In this document: positions 8,879 to 18,239 of the stretch, in pieces
How positions within the stretch are numbered: position 1 is the stretch's first letter
Layout of the letters: every line of letters begins with the position of its first letter
Origin: JAICXG01 sp963801255
Lineage (GTDB): Bacteria; Verrucomicrobiota; Verrucomicrobiia; Chthoniobacterales; UBA10450
Length of the DNA: 64,000 nt
Assembly: GCA_963801255.1 (NCBI GenBank)
Contig: CAWDEC010000006.1
Location: forward strand, 186,001-250,000
Direction: 5' to 3'
Program-made: the position numbers and the translations under genes
Notes under the pieces: model-generated
Databases searched by the model: none
The model's input: the letters and a program-made list of their open reading frames with translations, nothing else
Told to the model about the DNA's origin: nothing

Positions 8879-9112
8879 CTACGCGCCGTCGTTTCCGATC
8901 GCCTCAACGGGACAACCTTCCTTCGCCTCGTTGCAGAGCGCCTCTTCCTCGGGCGATTCGGGTTGCTTATAAACGTAGGAGTGGCCGCCGTCGTCATTGC
9001 GCTTGAAATTGGCGGGGGCAGTCTCGCGGCAGAGATCACAATCGATGCATTGGTCATCGACGTAGAATTTACCCTCTACGTTCTCAACATATTTGTTTGC
9101 AACGTCAGCCAT
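8879..9112 (-). CDS. Ferredoxin, single 4Fe-4S cluster type
   Basis: A 77-residue soluble electron carrier. Cys22, Cys25 and Cys28 form the CIDCDLC cluster loop and Cys67 in GCPVEAI supplies the fourth ligand; Cys60 is an extra Cys that could form the disulfide known in single-cluster ferredoxins. The middle (residues 30-58) is acidic and replaces the second cluster of two-cluster ferredoxins. It lies 26 bases upstream of thiD on the same strand and may be cotranscribed. Redox partners cannot be told from context. Length and Cys spacing make the assignment firm. Confidence 0.9.
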   Translation of the reverse strand: MADVANKYVENVEGKFYVDDQCIDCDLCRETAPANFKRNDDGGHSYVYKQPESPEEEALCNEAKEGCPVEAIGNDGA

Positions 9113-9248
9113 AGTTAATCTGCCCAGTTGGGCGCTCGAAAGTAGGGAATTTCCTCACACGCGCAATCATTTTCCTCATTGACGAGCAAGGTCTCCCTCG
9201 CCAAAACTGGCTTGCTCGATTTTATTCCAAAGCGCGCCCTGTCTTTTT

Positions 9249-9491
9249 ATGAAACCCGAAACACGCAGGACGCTGGTGTCGTTTCTCATCGAGCTGGTGG
9301 TCTACACCATTGGCATTGTCGTTTACTTTTTCCTCGTTCTGCATTTTCTCGCGAACTGGCTCGAGCATTTGAGTAAGGAAAATATCAAGCTCTACGCAAT
9401 CGTCGCGCTCACGTTGATCCTCGGCCAGGCCGTGATCCTCGAATGGGTCACGACCTTTCTCTTCCGCCTACTGCGCGGCCGTTCGGAATGA
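9249..9491 (+). CDS. Small two-helix membrane protein of unknown function
   Basis: An 80-residue protein with two hydrophobic segments (about residues 10-37 and 46-68) joined by a short charged loop (SKENIK) and ending in a basic tail. I do not recognise a family. The reading frame is supported by its stop codon overlapping the start of the next gene as ATGA at 9488-9491, a sign of translational coupling. It may be an accessory subunit of the downstream transporter, but that is only inference from the coupling. Confidence 0.7.
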   Translation: MKPETRRTLVSFLIELVVYTIGIVVYFFLVLHFLANWLEHLSKENIKLYAIVALTLILGQAVILEWVTTFLFRLLRGRSE

Positions 9492-10435
9492 CTCCGCTTC
9501 TCGCCATGCATTTCCCGATTTCCGGGACAGACATCAGTCCTGTCTATCTGGTCGTGATCGGATTTCTCATCGGTATTCTGGGCGGGTTCTTCGGCGTGGG
9601 TGGCAGCTTTATCGCGGGGCCGGCGTTACGCGCGGTCGGAATGCATTGGAATTTCGCAGTCGGAACCGACCTCGCCCATATCGTCGGCAAGTCGGTCGTG
9701 GCGGCAAAACGTCATCGCGCTTTGGGCAACGTCGACCTTCGGCTCGGCCTGATTATGGCAGCGGGAACGATTGTGGGCGCGGAATGCGGCGCGCAACTGA
9801 TTCAGTATTTGAAGCGGCAGGGCAATGTCGACTTTGTCGTGAGCATCGTTTCCATTGTCATTTACTCGAGCATTTCCCTTTTCATGGTCTGGGAAAGCTC
9901 GCGCACCGTCCGCTCTCAAAAGAAGAACCGAGCGAAAACAGGTGGGGCACAGAAAGGCCGCCACGCCAAGGATGAATCCTCTTTTGCCGGCCTGACCCAG
10001 GCGATGCAACGCATCCCGCTCTGGCCGGTAGTTTCGCTGCCGACCTCCGGGGTAAAAGCAATCTCAGTCTGGGTCATCATTGTCGTTTCCTTCATTGGCG
10101 GACTCTTCAGTGGATTTCTCGGAGGCGGCGCAGGCTACATTCGGATGCCGATGATGGTTTATATTCTGGGTATCCCTACCCATCTGGCAGTAGGAACCGA
10201 CTTATTTGAGATTATTATTTCCGCCAGCTACGGCACCTTTAGCCATGCCATCAAAGGAAATGTCGATATCTTGGTTGCATTGGTCATGCACACGGGCGCG
10301 GCCATCGGAGCACAAATCGGCGCGATTCTTACCCAGTATTTCGCCGGACCGAAGATTCGACTCCTGTTTGTTCCGCTGCCCTTGATCGGAGTGGCGATTG
10401 TTACCTACACCCTCATTACCGGCCATAAGCTTTAG
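9488..10435 (+). CDS. TauE/SafE-family sulfite/organosulfonate exporter
   Basis: A polytopic inner-membrane transporter, 315 residues from the ATG at 9488. It carries the duplicated family motif: GILGGFFGVGGSFIAGPAL in the first half (about 27-45) and GLFSGFLGGGAGYIRMPMM in the second, each followed by a GTDL segment (AVGTDLAHI and AVGTDLFEI). A central hydrophilic loop of about 45 residues rich in Lys and Ser separates the halves. The ATG at 9488 overlaps the previous stop codon, and an alternative in-frame ATG is at 9506. It is followed 2 bases later by the UspA-type gene, so the three form one operon. Substrate is not certain; sulfite and related anions are the known range for the family. 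Confidence 0.9.
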   Translation: MTPLLAMHFPISGTDISPVYLVVIGFLIGILGGFFGVGGSFIAGPALRAVGMHWNFAVGTDLAHIVGKSVVAAKRHRALGNVDLRLGLIMAAGTIVGAECGAQLIQYLKRQGNVDFVVSIVSIVIYSSISLFMVWESSRTVRSQKKNRAKTGGAQKGRHAKDESSFAGLTQAMQRIPLWPVVSLPTSGVKAISVWVIIVVSFIGGLFSGFLGGGAGYIRMPMMVYILGIPTHLAVGTDLFEIIISASYGTFSHAIKGNVDILVALVMHTGAAIGAQIGAILTQYFAGPKIRLLFVPLPLIGVAIVTYTLITGHKL

Positions 10436-10437
10436 CG

Positions 10438-11337
10438 ATGCGCATCTTGATTTGCAGCGACGGGACTGACCCAGCCGACAATCCCACTCGGCTTGGCGGG
10501 CTCATTGCCGGTCCGTGTCATTGGGACGTGACGTTGCTTGGAATCGCCGAGAAAGAAGATGAGGAAGGGCCGCTCCGCGCCGCGCTTGAAGGCGAAGCGA
10601 ATTTGCTGCGCAGTTACCAGATCACGTCACCACGCATTGAGATTCGTTCGGGCGAACCGATTCGACAGATTCTGGCGGAGACAACCGCGAATGAATATGA
10701 TGTCGCCATTATTGGCGCGCGCCGCAAAGGCGAAGGCGGACTCTATTTTCGCCCGGAAAAAACCTACGAAGTCATCAAAGCCGTCCCACCACCTGTCCTC
10801 GTCGCGATTGGATCCTGCGACCGGGTCCAGCGCATCCTGGTTTGTACCGGCGGCAAGAAATTTATCGACGACGCGGTGCAACTCGCAGGCGAAATCGCCA
10901 AATGCGTTAACGGCATGGTAACGCTCCTGCATGTCATGGCGGAGCCGCCGGCGATATATGCCGACCTCGTTAGGATGGAAGAAGACGTCGAGCGCCTTCT
11001 TACTTCCGACTCCGAGCTTGGCCGCAATTTGCGGGGGCAAAAGGAAAGCCTGCAGAAATTGGGGATCCAGGTGGAAATCCGCATTCGTCACGGGCTCGCG
11101 CTCGACCAGATTTTTATCGAGGCAAATGAAGGAAACCATGACCTTATCGTGACCGGCACTTCGCAGGCTCGCGGTCCGTTTCGTCACTACATCATGGGCG
11201 ACCTGACTCGTGGCGTTTTGAATCGCGCCGAGTGTCCAGTTTTGGTCGCGCGGGCGGGCAAAATCGTTGACGACGAAGACGCCGAGGGCGGATTTTTTCA
11301 CCGACTGTTGCACGGCTTTCCTTCAAAGGTCGCCTAA
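10438..11337 (+). CDS. Tandem universal stress protein (two UspA domains)
   Basis: A 299-residue cytosolic protein of two Usp folds. Domain 1 (residues about 1-125) begins MRILICSDG and has a reduced loop IIGARRKGEGG. Domain 2 (about 127-285) begins RILVCTGGKKF and ends with GTSQARGPFRHYIMGDLTRG then NRAECPVLVAR, the G-x2-G-x9-G-(S/T)-type nucleotide-binding motif in recognisable form. ATP binding is therefore likely in the second domain only. It follows the TauE/SafE gene by 2 bases. Pairing of Usp proteins with membrane transporters is common and suggests a regulatory role on the exporter, which is inference. Its TAA stop sits inside a CCTAACGA repeat copy (11333-11340). Confidence 0.88.
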   Translation: MRILICSDGTDPADNPTRLGGLIAGPCHWDVTLLGIAEKEDEEGPLRAALEGEANLLRSYQITSPRIEIRSGEPIRQILAETTANEYDVAIIGARRKGEGGLYFRPEKTYEVIKAVPPPVLVAIGSCDRVQRILVCTGGKKFIDDAVQLAGEIAKCVNGMVTLLHVMAEPPAIYADLVRMEEDVERLLTSDSELGRNLRGQKESLQKLGIQVEIRIRHGLALDQIFIEANEGNHDLIVTGTSQARGPFRHYIMGDLTRGVLNRAECPVLVARAGKIVDDEDAEGGFFHRLLHGFPSKVA

Positions 11338-11493
11338 CGAATTCGCTCCATCCACTACCTCGCGATGGAGCTGGCGAGACCCGCGGCATTACTCGCTAAC
11401 CTCGAAACCGCGAGCTGAGTTCGATTCTCCCGGTATCGGGAACCAGCCGGGTTGCGTGCCGAAACATGGCCGCTATGCTGCGCAGGCCCGGCT

Positions 11494-12018
11494 ATGATCT
11501 CAACAAACTCTTCCTCGACTCTCATCAGGCATCTCAGCATCTACGTTGCCTTCCTTGTCCTCACGGCCTTCGCCGGCTGCACAAACAAGAAGAGCCAGAC
11601 TGCCGGCGCCACGGGCGACTACGTTACCGGGACGCCGTTGCCCGAGCGGCAGGAAGGCACCTCATTCATGAGCAGCAATGTCGATCGAAATCAGTTTCAA
11701 CCGATCTACTTTGACTTCGACAGCCAGACCATTCGCAGCTCGGAGAATGCTAAAATCCAGCAGATCGCGAGCTTCCTTCAGCAAGGTAACGCCCAGATTA
11801 TCATCGCCGGCTTCACCGATGAACGCGGAACTCCCGAATACAACCGCGGACTCGGTGAGCGGCGGGCTGAATCAATCCGCGAGGCATTGATCGCGCTCGG
11901 TGCTGGCGCGCAAAAAATTCAAACCGTCAGCTTCGGTTCGGAAATGCCGGCCGATCCCGGGCACGACGAATCGGCCTGGGCGAAAAACCGTCGCGCCGAA
12001 ATCGGCGTCGTGAAGTAG
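11494..12018 (+). CDS. pal: OmpA-C domain lipoprotein, Pal-like
   Basis: A 174-residue outer-membrane lipoprotein that anchors the envelope to peptidoglycan. A signal peptide of about 26 residues ends with the lipobox LTAFAGC. A disordered linker rich in Thr and Gly follows, then the OmpA-like domain: IYFDFDSQTIR, IIIAGFTDERGTPEYNRGLG (diaminopimelate-binding Asp and Arg region) and RRAESIREAL through KNRRAEI. The domain ends with the chain, as in Pal. I use the ATG at 11494 because it places the lipobox correctly; the frame is open from 11452. No tol genes are adjacent. The gene converges on glgA with only 17 bases between the stops. Confidence 0.88.
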   Translation: MISTNSSSTLIRHLSIYVAFLVLTAFAGCTNKKSQTAGATGDYVTGTPLPERQEGTSFMSSNVDRNQFQPIYFDFDSQTIRSSENAKIQQIASFLQQGNAQIIIAGFTDERGTPEYNRGLGERRAESIREALIALGAGAQKIQTVSFGSEMPADPGHDESAWAKNRRAEIGVVK

Positions 12019-12035
12019 TCTGACAAGGTGAGTCG

Positions 12036-13484
12036 TTAGGCTGCGGCGTGTGAAAGCGTCAGCACCTGGCTGTAGAGCGCCTCGTAGCTTTCGGCCGCTA
12101 CAGCCCAGGAGAAATCTAGGGCGAGAGCGCGCTGCATGAGACGCTCCCAGGTTGGGCGATCGGCGAAAATTTCCTTGGCGCGCTTGATCGCGTCCCAAAG
12201 CGGTTCGCTGCCGTATTCATAAAAGAGAAATCCATAACCGGAGTCGGTCGATGGATCATAGTCAGCGATGATCTGTTCCACGCCTCGTTGCGCGCGCGCG
12301 ATCGGCAGCACGCCATATTTCAAACTATGCATGGCGCTGAACGCACCCGGCTCAACTCGCGAGGGAATGAGCGCAATGTCGCTCCCACCTTCAATCAAAT
12401 GTGCGAGCGTTTCATCGTAAACGTGTTGATAGGCGAATCGGTCCCGATACCGTCGCGCGGCGATGGCGAGCGTCGTTTCATATGCCGGATCCCCCTTTCC
12501 AAGGACAACAAGCCGAACATCGTCGGCCAGGAGTCGATCCAGCACCGGTATGAGAATGTCGAACCCTTTCGCGCCGACAAGTCTCGTCACCATGCCGAAG
12601 ACGGGACCGCGCGGCGTCGAGGCAAGCTTGAGCTTGGCGAGAAGGGCCGCCTTGCTCTTTGCCTTTGGCGCGAGATTCCTGGAGTCGTAGCGCGTGGGCA
12701 GCAATTTGTCGGTCGCCGCATTCCAGCGTTTGTAATCCGCGCCGCCGAGAATGCCGCTGAGCTTGTGCGCGTGCTCGCGCAGGACGACGTCGAGACCTTC
12801 GCCTAAGGACGGGTCCTGGATCTGGTGGGCGTAGGTTGCGCTTGGAACAACAACGCGGTCGGCGAAAAGAATCCCGCCCTTGAGCAGGTTCAGCCGGCCG
12901 AAAAATTCGACCCCGCCCAGATCGAAATAACGTCCAGACAAGTTCGTTAGGGCAAAATCCCAGCTCTCAAAGTCTCCCTGGTCGGCCAGATGATGAATCG
13001 ATAAGACAGTGGCAAAGGGCAACCCCTGATCGCGCACCAGCACGGGAACTAGCGCTGCCGTCCAATCATGGCAATGCAGAATATCCGGCGTCGGCGTCAT
13101 GCGGCGCGCAATCTCGACCGCGGCTTTGCTGAAGAAGATGAAACGGGCGGCGTTATCGGAATAGGGTTCGCCCCGTTCCTGATAAACTCCCGGCCGATCG
13201 TAAAGCTCGTCGCAGCGGACGAAAAAAATCTGCAAATCTTCCGCCGTGCGCCCCTCGAGAAGATCGGCCGCCAGGCGCTTGTCGCCTAACGTGATCTCGA
13301 GACTCACGCTCAGCGGTTTGGTCTTCAGTTTCTTGTTCTCGCGAACCTCGCGGTAATAGGGCATGGCGACTGCGATTTCGTGCCCGCGTCGTTTCAATTC
13401 GCGGGGGAGCGCGACCAGCACATCGGAGAGAGCGCCGGAACGAGCCAGCGGCCAACCCTCGCTGCTGATCATGAGGATTTTCAT
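12036..13484 (-). CDS. glgA: Glycogen/starch synthase-like GT5 glycosyltransferase with altered active-site motifs
   Basis: A 482-residue GT-B enzyme of the GlgA type, full length for the family, expected to extend alpha-1,4-glucan from ADP-glucose. N-terminal MKILMISSEGWPLARSGALSD aligns with the family segment that normally reads KTGGLADV, so the ADP-glucose-contacting Lys is Arg15 and the GG pair is GA. HCHDWTAALVP and the nucleotide-binding VTRLVGAKGFDIL are normal. In the C-terminal catalytic loop, the usual EPCGLTQ is EPGAFSA (Glu378 kept, Cys lost) and the following TGGL is altered to QRGV. The fold is secure, but substrate or polymer specificity may differ from true GlgA. The TAA stop lies within a TCGTTAGG repeat copy (12033-12040). 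Confidence 0.85.
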   Translation of the reverse strand: MKILMISSEGWPLARSGALSDVLVALPRELKRRGHEIAVAMPYYREVRENKKLKTKPLSVSLEITLGDKRLAADLLEGRTAEDLQIFFVRCDELYDRPGVYQERGEPYSDNAARFIFFSKAAVEIARRMTPTPDILHCHDWTAALVPVLVRDQGLPFATVLSIHHLADQGDFESWDFALTNLSGRYFDLGGVEFFGRLNLLKGGILFADRVVVPSATYAHQIQDPSLGEGLDVVLREHAHKLSGILGGADYKRWNAATDKLLPTRYDSRNLAPKAKSKAALLAKLKLASTPRGPVFGMVTRLVGAKGFDILIPVLDRLLADDVRLVVLGKGDPAYETTLAIAARRYRDRFAYQHVYDETLAHLIEGGSDIALIPSRVEPGAFSAMHSLKYGVLPIARAQRGVEQIIADYDPSTDSGYGFLFYEYGSEPLWDAIKRAKEIFADRPTWERLMQRALALDFSWAVAAESYEALYSQVLTLSHAAA

Positions 13485-13536
13485 TCCACTACAGCGTGAT
13501 TCGAAAATGGGGCGACGTCGAACTCAGAATCCCGAT

Positions 13537-14855
13537 TCACGGGGCTCGATTCAGCCATTCTGTTTTCACCCACGCGATCGCTTCGTCGCGATCGCACAAC
13601 GTTCCTTCCAACTGTCGCGTCTCAACCGCTTCGAGAATTTGGCCAAATATCGGCCCCGGCTTAAACCCAAGCGCGATGAGATCGTCTCCCCTGACAAGTG
13701 GCGGAGGAATGATGGGTTCATGGGCAAACTCCTCCTGTTTGCGGACGAGGTACTCATAATTGTCGAGCATGCCGTGGCTGCCGAGGCAATCGACCCGGTG
13801 CAGCTCCAGCTCATCTGCGAAATGGGACCGAGCCATGAACCGTTTCAGGCGCGCGATACGCATGTTGGGCGTGTCTTTAAAGACCATGTGTTGCTCGACC
13901 GCTTCGACTGTGGCGTCGATCTCGGCTCGGGAAAAACGCAGACGTTGCATGAGCGCTTCGGTCATGCTGGCGCCAATCTTGTCGTGCCCGCTGAAGCGGA
14001 TGCGTCCGGTCTCGTCCACGCTTCCGGTAACCGCTTTGCCAATGTCATGAAAGAGCACGCTGAAGACGAGCGGGATCGAGACTTCGTCAGGCAAGAGTGA
14101 AAGCATGAGTCGCGTATGCCGGAAGACGTCGCCTTCAGGATGAAATTGCGGCGGTTGCTCGACGCCTTTAAGTGCGTCGACTTCGGGCAGGATCGCTTTC
14201 ATCAGTCCGCTGGCGTCGAGCAGGTCCCAGCCGCGCACCCGATGCGGCGAAAGAAAAATTCGGACTCAGCTCGTCGCGAATTCTTTCCGCACTGATGGTC
14301 TTGATCGTGTCTGCCTGCCTAACGATTGCCTCCCAGGTTAAGGATTCGATCTCGAACTCGAGCAGGGTGGCAAAGCGCACTGCGCGCAGGAGTCGTAGCC
14401 GATCTTCGGCAAATCGTTGCGCCGGATCGCCGATCGCCCTAACGATTCCTGCCGTCAAGTCTTCGCGACCGCCGACGAAATCGATGATCTTGTCGGCAGG
14501 ACGGATCGTAAAACATGCCGTTGATGGTGAAGTCCCGTCGACGGGCATCTTCCTCCGGCGAGGAAAAATGCACGTCGACCGGATGCCGGCCATCGAGATA
14601 AGCGCCATCGGAACGGAAGGTCGCGATCTCAAATTGAAAATCGTCTTCCAGAACTACGATCACCCCGAAATGCGCGCCGACTGAATACGTTCGTCGGAAA
14701 ATTTTCTGCACGTCTTCGGGCCGCGCATCGGTCGCGATATCGACGTCCTTGGCAGTTTCTCCCCTAACGAGATCGCGCACGCAACCGCCCGCGAAATAGG
14801 CGATATATCCGGCCGCGCGCAGTCGCTCGACAAGCGTGCGCGCAGTCGTGAGCAT
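13537..14855 (-). pseudogene. cca: CCA tRNA nucleotidyltransferase/poly(A) polymerase family, broken by two single-base frameshifts
   Basis: Adds CCA to tRNA 3-prime ends or A tails to RNA. Three frames on the minus strand together give a complete class II enzyme of about 438 residues. Part 1 (14855 to about 14500) has the nucleotidyltransferase motif FAGGCVRDLVRGETAKDVDIATDA and RRRDFTINGMFYDP. Part 2 (about 14499 to 14263) has ADKIIDFVGGREDL, RFAEDRLRLLRAVRFA and AERIRDELS. Part 3 (about 14262 to 13537) has RGWDLLDASGLM and an HD domain (LFHDIGKA). Removing one C from TCC at about 14500 and one C from TCC at about 14262 restores DPSADK and ELSRIFLSPHRVRGWD. The start ATG at 14855 has GGAGG about 8 bases upstream. 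An essential gene is unlikely to be dead, so sequencing error is a strong alternative. Confidence 0.82.
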
Positions 14856-14988
14856 GGGCGTTTCCTCCCGGCCGGTCGGGGCGCGATTCACGCAAGCATG
14901 CTCGCTCCTCGCCTCGCGACTGTCGAGTTGTCGCGGCGCGATAGAGCGACAGTCAGGGACCGCCACTTCAAAGAAGACGCTTCTCTTG

Positions 14989-15009
14989 CCTAACGACTTA
15001 GCCTAACGA
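14989..15009. repeat. Tandem pair of CCTAACGA repeat copies
   Basis: Two exact copies of the window-wide octamer lie head to tail at 14989-14996 and 15002-15009, separated by five bases (CTTAG). The second supplies the stop codon of the metalloprotease on the minus strand. This is the closest pair in the window. Confidence 0.85.
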
Positions 15010-17678
15010 GGACTGACGATGACATTGAAGAACTGCACCGCGGCGGCACCGCACGTGTCGAGCACCGTAACGCGAATCGGCGTGGTCGTTCCCGGCGTCG
15101 TCGAGTCGGTCGTCAAGACGGTAACTTTTCCGGTCCGTTGGTCGATGGAGATCGTGCCGCCCCCGGGGAGGACGGTTGGCGTGACTGAATACGGCTGGTC
15201 GGCGAGGTTACCATTGGCGTCGACTGTGCGCGTGGAGGGTTTGGTCGTGCCATGCGCATTGTGGGCGCGAACCCTCACGTCGGCATACGTACCCAGGCTC
15301 GGCGAAGGATTTGGCTCGACGATGAGATTAAAAACGCCCGACGCGCTCGCGCCGGAACTGTCTGTGACGGTGAGAGTAATCGGATAGGTGCGCGTGGTTA
15401 ACGTGGTCACGAGCGGGCAATCAACCAGCGCGCTCATCGAGACGTTGCTGCCGGAAACCCTCGGAGTCAGGTGCGCGCCGAAAGGAACATTCGAGACGGC
15501 GGCAGTGAGGCCATTGCCATCCGGGTCGCTTACGGTGGCAACGTTGCCGACCGTCGGATGAAGCGTGCCTCGCATAACGGTGATGCCGTCCGGCAGAATC
15601 ATTAGGCTGGGCGGCGAATTGGTCGTGGACGTGATCGTCAGGTCGGCATCCGAGATATCGAAGAAGATGTTGCCGACGGCTTCGACTTTAATTCGACCCT
15701 GGGTGCTGGCCACGCTGCCATTATTCGGGATGACAACGTTGGCGCTGCCATTGTTAGGCACGCTGTTCGCGAGGACGGTCGGGAAGGTGTTTCCGCCGTC
15801 GGTAGAAAGAGAGATTTTGACGTTGGCGCAGGAGATCGGCGACGTGCTCGTGCCCGCGACATTCCAATTGACCGCGACATTCGAGCCGGCGGCGATTGTC
15901 ATGGCGCTATTGGGCGCAGTGATCGCGAAAGGTCCCGCGCTGCTGACCGACGTCACAGTGGTCACGGCGTAGTTTGATCCTCCGCCGCCGGCGCGATTGT
16001 CGCGCACGGTGACGCGATAGACCATGGTGCGGGCGGTGGTGGGGAGGAATTCGCCGCTGATGCGATCAAATGAAAGGGTGGCCGGCGGCACGTTCTGATT
16101 ATTTAAAATGTAGGTGAGCGAGGGAAAGATGCGGGTCGGATTCGTCGTCGGCGGGAAAGAACGGAAGATGGGCGACGAGCCATTGTCGCGCGGATCTTTG
16201 GTCGGATCCTGCGCGGGACCCTTGTCAAATTCTTCCCAGCAATAAGTGAGTGTGTCGCCATCGGGATCACTCGCGCTTGCCGTCAACGAGAAAGGGGTTT
16301 GGGCCGGGATTGTGTAGATGCTGAGTGGCGAAATCGTCGGCGGTGTGTTTCCAGTTGGCGTTGTGATTGCGCAACTGGCACCTGTCCCGGAGCCCGTGTA
16401 GGCGTCCACTTCGTCGTAGTTGATGGTGTAGAAATAATCGTCGCTATGCGGCGCGAGATCCTGCGGTGAGCAGATGCCGGCGTAAGCCATGATGGTGGTA
16501 CCGCTGCCTACTTCGTAAGCTGTCGAACCATTGCGATTGCCGCCCGCGCAGGCGCCGCTCGTGCCGTTAAAGGGATGGTTGGCACCGAACTGATGTCCCA
16601 TTTCGTGCACGACGTAATCGATGTCGTAAGGATCGCCCACGGGGGCAGAAGTACCGGTTTCGGAAGAGGCCTTCAGGCCATTACGACAAATCACGGCAAG
16701 GTTTGAAAGCCCGCCACCCGCAGTGCTGAAGACGTGACCGAAATCGTAATTCGCCGCACCGATCAGATTGTCGCAGGTCGATTGATTCTGCCCGAGGAGC
16801 GCGCCGGGGTTGTTGTTCGTGAAAGGATCGGTCGCAGGGTCGAGGAAGATGATTTTGTCCTCGTCATCTACGAGCATGAAACGAATGGCGAACTCGCGCT
16901 CATAAACGGCGCTGCAGCGATTGATCGACGTGATGATGGCCGCGAGCGTGCCGGCAAGGTTGGCGGCGTTAGGGAGACAGACATAGGTCGCGTATTCACC
17001 CGTGCAGGCGAGCGCAAGCCGATAAGTGCGCAGGGTCGAGCCGGTCGGACGCTGCAACTGTAGTCCGGAAAAAGGCGTGATCTGGGTAGACTGCTCATCT
17101 ACCAAACAGGTGAATCCCTTATCCGGCGCGAGGAAGTCGCGCTTGAAATAGGAAACGTAAGTCGTGTCGCTGTCGCGCCAGTAGGGGTCGATGTAAACGT
17201 CGCCGTTGGCCGAAAGGATCATGGCGTGGAATCCCTGAGGCGTAAGATCGATGCGCATGGTCGCGCTCGGATCCTCGATACCCTGCCCGACGTAGGTTTT
17301 GAACTGCGGAAATTTTGCGGCCAACTTTGGTGACATGATGGACGACTCCTGAACGAGAAAGCGCGCGAACTCGCCGCCCGGCATCGGGATCTGCAACTCC
17401 ACGCCGCCTGTGGCCATCGGCAGACTAAATTCAGGCGTGGCGTTTGCGAGCAATTGCGCCAAGGCTGGTCGGTTAAGATCCACGGTTCGATAAATCTGCG
17501 GCACGACCGTGCGCAACGTGCTCGTCTGTTGGCTTGGGGAGCGCGCCCCAGTCATCGCCTGTTCGTTGACATCGTTCCAGATGCCGGCGCCGTTGAGCGC
17601 GGTAGTTTGAGCGAAGAGCGAACCCGCGGCGAGAAAAAGGCCAGCGGCAAGGGACATGGCAGCGCGAATGAGTTTCAT
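15003..17678 (-). CDS. Secreted reprolysin-like zinc metalloprotease with C-terminal beta-sandwich domains
   Basis: An 891-residue exported protease. The start at 17678 gives a signal peptide (residues 1-24, ending AGSLFAQ); the longer frame from 17720 adds 14 polar residues. A propeptide-like region (about 25-200) precedes the catalytic domain (about 210-430), whose zinc site is HEMGHQFGANHPF, that is HExxHxxxxxH with the terminal His. A Met-turn candidate follows (TTIMAYAGIC). Eight or more Cys suggest disulfides. The remaining half consists of Ig/cadherin-like repeats with SDPDGD and TVTDSSG patterns. The protein is probably released or surface-bound and digests extracellular protein. Its TAG stop is within a TCGTTAGG repeat copy at 15002-15009. 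It is monocistronic by spacing. Confidence 0.85.
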   Translation of the reverse strand: MKLIRAAMSLAAGLFLAAGSLFAQTTALNGAGIWNDVNEQAMTGARSPSQQTSTLRTVVPQIYRTVDLNRPALAQLLANATPEFSLPMATGGVELQIPMPGGEFARFLVQESSIMSPKLAAKFPQFKTYVGQGIEDPSATMRIDLTPQGFHAMILSANGDVYIDPYWRDSDTTYVSYFKRDFLAPDKGFTCLVDEQSTQITPFSGLQLQRPTGSTLRTYRLALACTGEYATYVCLPNAANLAGTLAAIITSINRCSAVYEREFAIRFMLVDDEDKIIFLDPATDPFTNNNPGALLGQNQSTCDNLIGAANYDFGHVFSTAGGGLSNLAVICRNGLKASSETGTSAPVGDPYDIDYVVHEMGHQFGANHPFNGTSGACAGGNRNGSTAYEVGSGTTIMAYAGICSPQDLAPHSDDYFYTINYDEVDAYTGSGTGASCAITTPTGNTPPTISPLSIYTIPAQTPFSLTASASDPDGDTLTYCWEEFDKGPAQDPTKDPRDNGSSPIFRSFPPTTNPTRIFPSLTYILNNQNVPPATLSFDRISGEFLPTTARTMVYRVTVRDNRAGGGGSNYAVTTVTSVSSAGPFAITAPNSAMTIAAGSNVAVNWNVAGTSTSPISCANVKISLSTDGGNTFPTVLANSVPNNGSANVVIPNNGSVASTQGRIKVEAVGNIFFDISDADLTITSTTNSPPSLMILPDGITVMRGTLHPTVGNVATVSDPDGNGLTAAVSNVPFGAHLTPRVSGSNVSMSALVDCPLVTTLTTRTYPITLTVTDSSGASASGVFNLIVEPNPSPSLGTYADVRVRAHNAHGTTKPSTRTVDANGNLADQPYSVTPTVLPGGGTISIDQRTGKVTVLTTDSTTPGTTTPIRVTVLDTCGAAAVQFFNVIVSPR

Positions 17679-17762
17679 AAATGAGTCGGTCGGTGTAGCG
17701 GGATCATTACCTTTTTGCAAGGTTAAAATCTTCGAACAGGGGGAGAATGCTGACGCGCTAGG

Positions 17763-18239
17763 CTAATCCACCGGCAGCGACCGGGCGCGCGAATCACGAA
17801 AAGAGTGAATGAGAAAGCAAACAACCGCGATGCAAATGCAGGAATCGGCGACGTTAAAGGCGGGCCAGGGATCCGCGCGCGGAATGTGCAGATTGAAGAG
17901 GAGAAAGTCGATCACGTGCCCATGCAAGAGTCGATCGGTAAGGTTGCCAAGGATGCCAGCCAACAGAAGTCCAAGGGCGGTGCGATTCCAGGGATCGCGG
18001 GCAGCGGGCCGAAGTAAAAGATAGCTCACGACAACTAATGCGACGCAGGAAAGCAACACGAAAAAGCCGTTGTGGTTCTGGAAGTTTCCAAAGGCTGCGC
18101 CCGTGTTGGTGATATTAACCAGCTCAAAGAAGCTGGGAATTACGACGCGCGGTCGATCTTGTATGTGTAAAAGCACCAGATGTTTCGTCAACTGGTCCAG
18201 CAGATAGAGCGGGAGGGTAAGAAAGAGAAAAATCCTCAT
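17763..18239 (-). CDS. lspA: Lipoprotein signal peptidase (signal peptidase II)
   Basis: Removes signal peptides from diacylated prolipoproteins at the inner membrane. The 158-residue protein has four hydrophobic helices and the conserved boxes: YLLDQLTKH near the N-terminus, NTGAAFG (about 44-50), GILGNLTDRLLHGHVIDFL with the first catalytic Asp in NLTDR, and FNVADS with the second catalytic Asp. The ATG overlaps the ileS stop as ATGA (18236-18239), giving the classical ileS-lspA coupling. Its substrates in this window would include the Pal-like protein and the TolC-family lipoprotein. Confidence 0.96.
   Translation of the reverse strand: MRIFLFLTLPLYLLDQLTKHLVLLHIQDRPRVVIPSFFELVNITNTGAAFGNFQNHNGFFVLLSCVALVVVSYLLLRPAARDPWNRTALGLLLAGILGNLTDRLLHGHVIDFLLFNLHIPRADPWPAFNVADSCICIAVVCFLIHSFRDSRARSLPVD

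Noticed and set aside
11341..11459. tRNA-like segment with GTTCGATTC resembling a T-loop
   Set aside because: The stem next to the loop pairs at only three of five positions, no matching acceptor strand for the 3-prime side is found upstream, and no anticodon arm folds cleanly.
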